Assembly (NCBI RefSeq): GCF_050433395.1
Contig: NZ_JBNPXH010000010.1
Coordinates: forward strand, 124,001-188,000
From: Mobilitalea torta
GTDB lineage: Bacteria > Bacillota > Clostridia > Lachnospirales > Lachnospiraceae
Direction: 5' to 3'
Length of the DNA stretch: 64,000 nucleotides
In this document: positions 8,817 through 14,463 of the stretch, in pieces
Position numbering within the stretch: the stretch's first letter is position 1
Layout of the letters: the number at the start of each line of letters is the position of its first letter
Position numbers and translations under genes: made by a program
The notes under the pieces: generated by a model
What the model was told of the DNA's origin: nothing
Database searches by the model: none
What the model saw: only the letters and a program-made list of their open reading frames with translations

Positions 8817-9242
8817 TCAATTCCCTGCATCCGTATGATTTTCCCTGCTGCATCCCGAGCAGCTATCTTTGCCATGTTTACTCGCTTCCGGTTCCGTTTC
8901 TTCATTTTTAGAATTTCTCCGCTTACAGCAGCCTTGGCCGCAGGATGCGTTGTGATGCTCACAAAAAAGCACATCACCGCCGCCAATTTGCAAAGGGCGC
9001 CCTTCCACGATGCATTGTGCCAGTATTTTTCTGGCGTTGGTATAAATGGCTTGCACCGTAGTACGGGCAACCTCCATTTGTTCCGCGCATTGTTCCTGTG
9101 TCAGCCCTTCCAGGTCAATCAGGCGGATGACCTCGTATTCGTCAAGGGTCATTGTGATTCCCTGTTCGCTCCCACCGCATGGCTTGAAACTGGTACATCG
9201 CGGGTGCGAGCATACACGCCGGTGTTTCCGGGGTCTTGGCAT
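8817..9242 (-). CDS. DUF134 family predicted DNA-binding protein
   Basis: The N-terminus (MPRPRKHRRVC) and a sigma-70 region-4-like helix-turn-helix (LTQEQCAEQMEVARTTVQAIY) identify a DUF134 protein of 141 residues. Cys and His are abundant both near the N-terminus and in the tail (CEHHNASCGQGCC, CSGC), indicating a metal or cluster site. It is 41 bases upstream of the NifX-like gene on the same strand and probably regulates it. A long AT-rich palindrome lies just upstream and is the likely operator. Confidence 0.85.
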   Translation of the reverse strand: MPRPRKHRRVCSHPRCTSFKPCGGSEQGITMTLDEYEVIRLIDLEGLTQEQCAEQMEVARTTVQAIYTNARKILAQCIVEGRPLQIGGGDVLFCEHHNASCGQGCCKRRNSKNEETEPEASKHGKDSCSGCSRENHTDAGN

Positions 9243-9264
9243 CGCCTCACCTCGCTTCGTTTAC

Positions 9265-9294
9265 TTTTATTATTGACGTATGTCAATAATAAAA
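9265..9294. promoter_or_regulatory. 13-bp inverted repeat, likely operator (TTGAC-N4-GTCAA core)
   Basis: TTTTATTATTGAC (9265-9277) and GTCAATAATAAAA (9282-9294) are perfect inverted repeats around GTAT. The core TTGAC-N4-GTCAA resembles sites for CRP/FNR-type dimers. On the minus strand the repeat contains a TTGACA -35-like hexamer for the DUF134 gene. It lies between the HxlR gene end and the DUF134 start. Which protein binds is not known. Confidence 0.65.
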
Positions 9295-9316
9295 AGAAAA
9301 GCCAATCAATAATAAC

Positions 9317-9700
9317 TCATAGTTCAAGCTGTGTACAGGTTTTGCAGGGCGGCAGCTTTTTCTCCAATTCATCCCTTGTCTGCTGACGTGACCAATGGCA
9401 AATGCTTTGCAGGATAGGTAACACCGAGATCCCCTTTTCAGTCAGGGAGTATTCCACCTTCGGCGGGATTTCATTGTACTGCTTGCGGCTGATTAACTCA
9501 TCTGCAATCAGTTCTTTCAGCATGGCCGCAAGCACCGCATCGGTGATATTGCCCAGTTCCTTTCGAATCTCATTATACCGCATCACCTCCGCAGAGGATA
9601 AAACGCAGATAATTCTTGATTTCCATTTGCCTCCGAATATATCAAGTCCATACTCGATTGGACACATGATTTCTTTTTCTGATTTTGGTTCATACTTCAT
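9317..9700 (-). CDS. HxlR-family transcriptional regulator
   Basis: A 127-residue winged-helix regulator beginning MKYEPKSEKE when started at 9700, where AAAGGAGTCTGCC precedes the ATG on the minus strand; a longer open frame reaches 9784 but lacks a ribosome site. The HxlR signature CPIEYGLDIFGGKWK...I is present, with the conserved Cys used as a redox or electrophile sensor in some family members, and FxxI/LTDAVLAAMLKEL in the recognition helix region. The C-terminus carries a further Cys-x2-Cys (CKTC). Probably controls the surrounding redox genes. Confidence 0.88.
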   Translation of the reverse strand: MKYEPKSEKEIMCPIEYGLDIFGGKWKSRIICVLSSAEVMRYNEIRKELGNITDAVLAAMLKELIADELISRKQYNEIPPKVEYSLTEKGISVLPILQSICHWSRQQTRDELEKKLPPCKTCTQLEL

Positions 9701-9740
9701 GGCAGACTCCTTTGAAATTTGCTTTATTGCTCTAAGGGAA

Positions 9741-10073
9741 CTAATGCGTATAATCAAGAAATTGGACCTGATCCCCCAAATCATTGGCGATAATGTCCTT
9801 CATTTTTTTAGCGAAGGGACAGGGGTAGCCGATGGGTGTCCCCTTTTGAATGCAGGAGGCGAAGGCGATGGTATCAGCACCTCTCCTGACCAATTCCCGG
9901 GCACGAAGCACCGCCTTTTTAGCGGGACATCCGCCGCAGTTGACAAATCCAATTAATTCGATATCCTCCGTGGCACCCTCGAAGGCCCCTTTCTTTTCCC
10001 GTATCATACGGAAATCGGTTGTTCCAGGGCAGTAGTCCTCCGTTTGCATACATCTGATAATTCCAACCTTCAT
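9741..10073 (-). CDS. CGGC domain-containing protein
   Basis: A protein of 110 residues with the CGGC motif (FVNCGGCPAKK) and further conserved cysteines (RCMQTEDYCPG, ASCIQKG, YPCPF), typical of this predicted metal-binding family. The start at 10073 follows GGGAGGTTAATT on the minus strand; the extension to 10100 lacks support. It ends 40 bases before the HxlR start, so the two may be one transcript. Function is not established; zinc or iron-sulfur binding is likely. Confidence 0.82.
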   Translation of the reverse strand: MKVGIIRCMQTEDYCPGTTDFRMIREKKGAFEGATEDIELIGFVNCGGCPAKKAVLRARELVRRGADTIAFASCIQKGTPIGYPCPFAKKMKDIIANDLGDQVQFLDYTH

Positions 10074-10293
10074 AATTAACCTCCCGATAATCCATACCAA
10101 TGGTTAGTTTCGATAGTAACAAGAACTGCGGCAGGTGTCAATGATATAGGTTAATATAATACATGGGAATATGGAACAAGGCGAGCAGCAATACAAAATT
10201 TATACCACAAGTTTAATGACAGCCAGAGATTTCTGTGGTAAAGTATGAGATAGAAGGAAGTAAACCGGGCAAAAGTCCAGAAGGGAAAAGACA

Positions 10294-10440
10294 ATGAACA
10301 TGGCAATTAATTTTACTTATTACCTCAATAGTGAACGTTACGAGACGCTGGATAAAATACAGAGTCTTAAATTGATGCGTCCATATAAGATAAGTAAAAG
10401 TCGATTGAAATGTGCAGATATCAGTGCCGAAGCACAGTGA
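10294..10440 (+). CDS. Putative 48-residue leader peptide rich in Lys, Tyr, Ser and Glu codons
   Basis: ATG at 10294 (second ATG at 10300) runs to TGA at 10438-10440, with GAAGGGA about 9 bases upstream as a moderate ribosome site. Composition: 5 Lys (4 AAA, 1 AAG), 4 Tyr, 5 Ser, 3 Glu among 48 residues. All five Ser codons are AGT, the split-box codon read by tRNA-Ser(GCU); in rtcB I count 4 AGT among 17 Ser codons. The stop codon is about 50 bases before the terminator stem. Lys-UUU, Tyr-GUA, Ser-GCU and Glu-UUC are exactly the tRNA types encoded around rtcB. I infer a sensor ORF for attenuation. It has no homologue I recognise and could be fortuitous. Confidence 0.45.
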   Translation: MNMAINFTYYLNSERYETLDKIQSLKLMRPYKISKSRLKCADISAEAQ

Positions 10441-10490
10441 AGTGTGCATCCCGCCGCAGAGCGGGATATCATGGCCGCATGAGGACAAAA

Positions 10491-10526
10491 AGACCGCTTA
10501 TCTTCTATAGGATGAGCGGTTTTTTT
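10491..10526 (+). terminator. Strong intrinsic terminator/attenuator before the tRNA-like element
   Basis: ACCGCTTATC pairs with GATGAGCGGT (10 bp, one wobble) around TTCTATAG, flanked by AAAAAG before and TTTTTTT after. It lies 2 bases before the tRNA-like sequence and about 120 bases before rtcB, so expression of rtcB from an upstream promoter needs read-through or antitermination. Confidence 0.85.
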
Positions 10527-10528
10527 AT

Positions 10529-10607
10529 ACTCCGTTAGCTCAGTTCTCAGCTGGGGGAGCACTCGGTTTTTAATCGGGATCTCGTGAGTCCAAGTTTATA
10601 TGGGGTA
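10529..10607 (+). ncRNA. Degenerate tRNA-Lys(UUU)-like RNA element
   Basis: The cloverleaf can be drawn almost fully: acceptor ACTCCGT (10529-10535) with ATGGGGT (10600-10606), 7 pairs including wobbles; TA at positions 8-9; D stem GCTC/GAGC; anticodon stem CTCGG/TCGGG with loop TTTTTAA and anticodon TTT (10569-10571). It departs from real tRNA: the D loop is 15 bases instead of 8-10; the T stem GTGAG/TTTAT is mostly G-T and A-T pairs; the T loop TCCAAG lacks TTCRA; the end is ATGC, not CCA. I call it a tRNA mimic or decayed tRNA-Lys. It lies 37 bases before rtcB, in the leader. Confidence 0.6.
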
Positions 10608-10643
10608 TGCTCAGGGTAATTATTAAAAGGAAGGAGGAATTCA

Positions 10644-11846
10644 ATGTTGGAGATTAAAGGAAAGGTAAATACGGCAGTCTGCTATGCCAAAATAGTAGAG
10701 GAGGAAGCAATCGAGCAGATTCGCAGAATGTGTGACTATGAGTTTACAAAGGGCAGTAAAATTCGCATTATGCCGGATGTCCATGCCGGAAAGGGGTGTA
10801 CCATTGGCACCACGATGACGGTAGTAGATAAGGCGGTTCCTAATATCGTAGGTGTTGATATCGGCTGTGGTATGTATACGGTTAATCTCGGCAAGGGAGA
10901 GATTGATTTTGAAAAGCTGGATGAAGCAGCACATTTCATCCCTTCCGGGATGAATGTATGGGAGGGAAGACAGGAGAGGTTTGATTTAACAAGCCTACGC
11001 TGCTACAGAAGTCTTCGTGACACGAAACGGCTGGAGAGAAGTCTGGGTACCCTTGGAGGCGGCAATCACTTTATTGAGGTAGATCAGGCGCAGGACGGCA
11101 CAAAATATCTTGTGATTCATTCCGGAAGCAGAAATCTGGGAAAACAGGCGGCAGAAATATATCAGCAGCTTGCAATCGATTTAAACAAGGGAAAAGAGGA
11201 CTATTTTCAACAGAGGGATGAGATCATCAGGACCTACAAAGCGGCAGGAAAACGGCAGGAAATCCAGGCAGCGTTAGAGGGAATATCATGGAACAAGCGG
11301 GAAACAACCATGCCGGAGGACTTATGCTTTCTATATGGAACCTACTTTGAGGACTACCTGCATGATGTTAAGCTTGTTCAGCATTTTGCAAAAAGAAACC
11401 GTGAAAAGATGGCGGAAGTTATTTTGGAAAGAACCAAGATGACAGGCTCAGAGGCTTTTCATACCGTTCATAATTATATTGACACAGAGGAAATGATATT
11501 ACGAAAGGGTGCAATTGCAGCCCATAAAGATGAAAGGGTGCTGATTCCAATTAATATGAGGGATGGGAGCGTGCTGGCAGCAGGAAAAGGCAATGCGGAA
11601 TGGAATTATTCCGCACCCCACGGAGCAGGCCGTCTTATGTCACGGAGAAAAGCAAAGGAAAGTCTTTCTATGGACGAATATAAAAGGATGATGGAGGGGG
11701 TTTACACCACTTCTGTCAATGAAGCTACGCTTGATGAAGCGCCCATGGCGTATAAGTCCCTGGAGGATATTATCGATGTGATTAGAGAAACGGTAGACGT
11801 AATCGATGTAATGAAACCAATCTATAATTTTAAGGCATCTGACTAG
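10644..11846 (+). CDS. rtcB: RtcB-type RNA-splicing ligase
   Basis: A 400-residue RtcB of the short bacterial type. RtcB joins RNA 2',3'-cyclic phosphate or 3'-phosphate ends to 5'-OH ends using GTP and Mn2+, the ends left by anticodon nucleases. Conserved elements: PDVHAGKGCTIGTT, VGVDIGCGMY (metal-binding Asp and Cys), GTLGGGNHFIE, HSGSRNLG and SAPHGAGR near the C-terminus with the conserved His expected to carry GMP. The start follows AAGGAAGGAGGAATTCA. No rtcA or archease gene is adjacent. A tRNA-like element lies upstream and an XRE regulator plus three tRNA genes lie downstream, which points to tRNA repair. Confidence 0.95.
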   Translation: MLEIKGKVNTAVCYAKIVEEEAIEQIRRMCDYEFTKGSKIRIMPDVHAGKGCTIGTTMTVVDKAVPNIVGVDIGCGMYTVNLGKGEIDFEKLDEAAHFIPSGMNVWEGRQERFDLTSLRCYRSLRDTKRLERSLGTLGGGNHFIEVDQAQDGTKYLVIHSGSRNLGKQAAEIYQQLAIDLNKGKEDYFQQRDEIIRTYKAAGKRQEIQAALEGISWNKRETTMPEDLCFLYGTYFEDYLHDVKLVQHFAKRNREKMAEVILERTKMTGSEAFHTVHNYIDTEEMILRKGAIAAHKDERVLIPINMRDGSVLAAGKGNAEWNYSAPHGAGRLMSRRKAKESLSMDEYKRMMEGVYTTSVNEATLDEAPMAYKSLEDIIDVIRETVDVIDVMKPIYNFKASD

Positions 11847-11889
11847 AACATACCTGTTCCGGCCGGTGCCGGAGCAGGAGGAAAATGAA

Positions 11890-12141
11890 ATGTTTACAAT
11901 CCCAACCATTGATATGGTTAAGACGGGACAGAATATTATGAATCTGAGGGCGGGTGCCGGTTTGACGGTAAAGGATTTGCAGGAGGTATTCGGCTTCTCC
12001 ACACCGCAGGCGCTATACAAGTGGCAGCATGGAACAGCACTGCCAACCATGGACAATATGGTGGTTCTGGCAGCGGTCTTCGGAGTAAAGATTGATGATA
12101 TTCTTGTGATATCAGACGAGGCAATGGGAATAAGCGCGTGA
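11890..12141 (+). CDS. Small XRE-family helix-turn-helix protein in the rtcB operon
   Basis: An 83-residue protein consisting of little more than a cro/C1-type helix-turn-helix (LTVKDLQEVFGFSTPQALYKW, then LPTMDNMVVLAAVFGV). The ATG at 11890 has GGAGG 9 bases upstream; a GTG at 11866 would extend it but is not needed. It begins 43 bases after rtcB and is almost certainly co-transcribed. It could repress the operon, but no obvious repeated operator is visible in the leader. It is followed by a hairpin and the tRNA array. Confidence 0.82.
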   Translation: MFTIPTIDMVKTGQNIMNLRAGAGLTVKDLQEVFGFSTPQALYKWQHGTALPTMDNMVVLAAVFGVKIDDILVISDEAMGISA

Positions 12142-12155
12142 AAGGAAAACAAACA

Positions 12156-12178
12156 GCGGACTCTGTGACAGAGTCTGC
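12156..12178 (+). promoter_or_regulatory. 10-bp hairpin just before the tRNA array
   Basis: GCGGACTCTG (12156-12165) pairs with CAGAGTCTGC (12169-12178), one G-T wobble, with a 3-base loop. There is no T-run, so transcription should continue into tRNA-Glu 5 bases later. It may be a processing site separating the mRNA from the tRNAs. Confidence 0.55.
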
Positions 12179-12183
12179 AATAT

Positions 12184-12256
12184 GGCTCCGTGGTCTAAAG
12201 GTGAGGACATCGCCCTTTCAAGGCGGGAATGCCGGGTTCGAATCCCGCCGGAGCTA
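12184..12256 (+). tRNA. tRNA-Glu (anticodon TTC), divergent form
   Basis: Acceptor GGCTCCG/CGGAGCT with discriminator A; D stem GTCT/GGAC; anticodon stem TCGCC/GGCGG with loop CTTTCAA, anticodon TTC (12217-12219); T loop TTCGAAT. The T stem CCGGG/CCCGC has a C-C mismatch at its base. CCA is not encoded. The D arm (GGTCTAAAGGTGAGGAC) is unlike the usual clostridial tRNA-Glu and reminiscent of phage-borne tRNAs. It is part of an array with 4-base spacers. Confidence 0.9.
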
Positions 12257-12260
12257 TTAT

Positions 12261-12343
12261 GGATGGGTATGCCTAGCGGCGAGGGCAGCAGACTGTAAAT
12301 CTGTCACAAGGAAACATCGTAGGTTCGAGTCCTACCCCATCCA
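12261..12343 (+). tRNA. tRNA-Tyr (anticodon GTA)
   Basis: Acceptor GGATGGG/CCCATCC, discriminator A; anticodon stem GCAGA/TCTGT with loop CTGTAAA; long variable arm as expected for bacterial tRNA-Tyr; T arm GTAGG-TTCGAGT-CCTAC. The D arm is unusual (TGCC/GGCA with a large loop and no clear base 26). CCA is not encoded. Four bases separate it from tRNA-Glu and four from tRNA-Ser. Confidence 0.92.
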
Positions 12344-12347
12344 CTCT

Positions 12348-12432
12348 GTTTGCGTGTCCGAGAGGTTTATGGTGCCGCTCTGCTAAGGTGGTGTGCGGCA
12401 ACGCACCGATGGTTCAAATCCATCCGCAAACG
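12348..12432 (+). tRNA. tRNA-Ser (anticodon GCT)
   Basis: Acceptor GTTTGCG/CGCAAAC is perfectly paired with discriminator G, as serine tRNAs need. Anticodon stem CCGCT/GGTGG with loop CTGCTAA gives GCT, reading AGC and AGT. Long variable hairpin GTGC-GGCAAC-GCAC; T arm GATGG-TTCAAAT-CCATC. CCA is not encoded. It ends the array; no terminator is obvious after it. Confidence 0.92.
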
Positions 12433-12537
12433 TTCTGATCTGGTGCGTGAATTTTCCAGTGAAAAGGTTTGACAACGTCAGTCCCCTGTTTGGATCATCC
12501 CTATATTATGCCCATACGTCTAATTTTCTGTACTTAA

Positions 12538-12723
12538 AATAATATATGCAACGACATCCGCCGGAATATCACCGGTTACAACACTTCCGCAGTCTCATGC
12601 GGATTTCAAAGTGCAAGTTATTTTACGTATGTCTTTCGTAAAGAGATAGAAATTTCCCCTCAGAGGTATCGACAGGAGAACGGGATAGTAACAAAGTATG
12701 GAATCTCTGATTTCCCCATGTAA
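12538..12723 (+). pseudogene. Remnant of an AraC-family regulator (C-terminal helix-turn-helix only)
   Basis: One frame from 12538 to the TAA at 12721-12723 encodes a recognisable second AraC helix-turn-helix: CGFQSASYFTYVFRKE followed by ISPQRYRQ, the usual family ending. Nothing upstream in frame encodes the rest of the protein and there is no start site, so this is a broken fragment of about 60 residues. It occupies much of the 400-base gap between the tRNA array and prfC and suggests a past rearrangement here. Confidence 0.7.
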
Positions 12724-12830
12724 ATCCCTTGACAATTTGCTTTCTAATATATTAAGATTAATTGGTTTACTTAGAAATTTAGAAGATTCTGATGCAGATG
12801 CATCGGACGGATCAGTTTGGAGGCTTTACA

Positions 12831-14417
12831 TTGGGTAATTATACCGAAGAAATAAAGAAAAGAAGGACCTTTGCAATTATATCCCACCCGGACGCAGGCA
12901 AGACGACGCTGACAGAGAAGCTGCTGCTGTACGGAGGAGCGATTAACCTTGCCGGCTCCGTTAAGGGCAAGAAGACGGACAAACACGCGGTGTCCGACTG
13001 GATGGAGATCGAGAAGCAGCGTGGTATCTCGGTTACTTCATCCGTAATGCAATTTAATTATGACGGTTATTGTATCAATATATTAGATACGCCGGGGCAC
13101 CAGGATTTCTCGGAGGATACCTACCGCACCCTGATGGCGGCGGATTCGGCGGTCATGGTAATCGACGCCTCTAAGGGCGTGGAGGCTCAGACGAAGAAGC
13201 TTTTTAAGGTATGTGTCATGAGGGGAATTCCCATCTTTACCTTTATTAATAAGCTGGACCGGGAGGCCAGGAACACCTTTGAATTGCTGGATGAGATCGA
13301 GAGCGTTCTCGGAATCCGCACCTGTCCCATCAACTGGCCCATCGGCTCCGGCAAGAATTTTAAAGGAGTCTATGACCGGGAGAAGAAGCATATCTCCCGC
13401 TTTTATGCCGCCCATAACGGCATGAAGGAGGTTGAAACGGTGGAGGCGGAGCTGGGTGATCCGGGGCTGGATGAACTGATCGGCAGAGAGAATCACAATA
13501 TCCTGTCGGAGGAAATCGAGCTGATCGACGGCGCCAGCAGCGAATTCGATATTGACCAGGTGCTGAGCGGCAAGCTGACACCGGTATTCTTCGGTTCGGC
13601 TTTGACCAATTTCGGAGTGGAGTTCTTTCTGAAGAAATATCTGTCCATGACTACCTCGCCCTTGCCGAGACAATCCACCGAGGGGGCCATTGACCCTCTG
13701 GGGAACGAGTTTTCCGCTTTCGTATTCAAGATACAGGCCAATATGAACAAGGCACACCGGGACCGGATTGCCTTCATGAGAATCTGCTCCGGCAAATTCA
13801 GCGCGGGAATGGAAGTAAACCATGTCCAGGGAAATAAAAAGCTGCGTCTGTCCCAGCCCCAGCAGATGATGGCCAGTGAGAGAACCATCATTGAGGAGGC
13901 TTATGCGGGAGATATCATCGGAGTCTTTGACCCTGGGATCTTCTCCATCGGAGATACCCTGTGCACACCGGATTGTAAATTTGCCTATGAGGGAATTCCC
14001 ACCTTCTCACCGGAGCATTTTGCCAAGGTGCGGCAGGTGGATACCATGAAGAGAAAGCAGTTTCTCAAGGGAATATCCCAGATCGCCCAGGAGGGAGCGA
14101 TCCAGATCTTTCAGGAGTATAATACCGGCATGGAGGAAATCATCGTGGGGGTGGTAGGCACCCTGCAATTTGATGTATTGAAATTCCGTCTGGAATCCGA
14201 ATACGGGGTGGAGATCCGAATGGAGCCCCTGCCCTATGAATTCATCCGCTGGGTGGAGAATAAGGATATTGATGTCAGCAAACTCAGTGTGTCCTCGGAT
14301 ACAAAGAAGGTGAAGGACCTGAAAGGGAATCCGCTGCTTCTCTTTGTTCATAACTGGAGCATTCAGACCGCCCTTGACCGTAACAAAGGGCTGCAGCTGT
14401 CCGAATTCGGAAGATGA
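12831..14417 (+). CDS. prfC: Peptide chain release factor 3
   Basis: RF3 is the GTPase that recycles RF1/RF2 from the ribosome. Visible GTPase motifs: SHPDAGKTT (P-loop), DTPGHQDF (G3), NKLDR (G4). The typical N-terminus (YTEEIKKRRTFAIISHPDAGK) supports a TTG start at 12831, which has TTGGAGG 7 bases upstream; an ATG at 12792 would add 13 atypical residues and has no ribosome site. Length of 528 residues matches the family. The next gene begins 46 bases later on the same strand. Confidence 0.95.
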   Translation: MGNYTEEIKKRRTFAIISHPDAGKTTLTEKLLLYGGAINLAGSVKGKKTDKHAVSDWMEIEKQRGISVTSSVMQFNYDGYCINILDTPGHQDFSEDTYRTLMAADSAVMVIDASKGVEAQTKKLFKVCVMRGIPIFTFINKLDREARNTFELLDEIESVLGIRTCPINWPIGSGKNFKGVYDREKKHISRFYAAHNGMKEVETVEAELGDPGLDELIGRENHNILSEEIELIDGASSEFDIDQVLSGKLTPVFFGSALTNFGVEFFLKKYLSMTTSPLPRQSTEGAIDPLGNEFSAFVFKIQANMNKAHRDRIAFMRICSGKFSAGMEVNHVQGNKKLRLSQPQQMMASERTIIEEAYAGDIIGVFDPGIFSIGDTLCTPDCKFAYEGIPTFSPEHFAKVRQVDTMKRKQFLKGISQIAQEGAIQIFQEYNTGMEEIIVGVVGTLQFDVLKFRLESEYGVEIRMEPLPYEFIRWVENKDIDVSKLSVSSDTKKVKDLKGNPLLLFVHNWSIQTALDRNKGLQLSEFGR

Positions 14418-14463
14418 TACCAACCAACAGATTCATATGATAAGGTGATAAGGCGGTGAAGGC

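Larger units (their letters stand above)
10155..10526 (+). ncRNA. Candidate structured leader RNA of the rtcB locus
   Basis: A TATAAT at 10155-10160 could start a transcript that ends at a strong terminator (10491-10526). Visible structure: TACCACA near 10203 with TGTGGTA near 10233; GTGC-CGAA-GCAC at 10424-10435; a 7-bp hairpin ATCCCGC/GCGGGAT at 10448-10467; the terminator. GCAC at 10432-10435 can also pair with GTGC at 10412 or 10444, and GATATC occurs twice (10417, 10465), so alternative folds are possible. It contains a 48-residue ORF. I read it as an attenuator leader rather than a free small RNA, but both remain open. Confidence 0.4.

Noticed and set aside
8757..9386. 209-residue plus-strand frame
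   Set aside because: Antisense to the DUF134 gene and the operator; no ribosome site or family.
10529..10607. Annotation as a functional tRNA-Lys
   Set aside because: T loop, D loop and 3' end depart too far from tRNA; kept as a tRNA-like RNA instead.
12138..12386. 82-residue open frame
   Set aside because: It runs through the tRNA-Glu and tRNA-Tyr genes and is explained by them.
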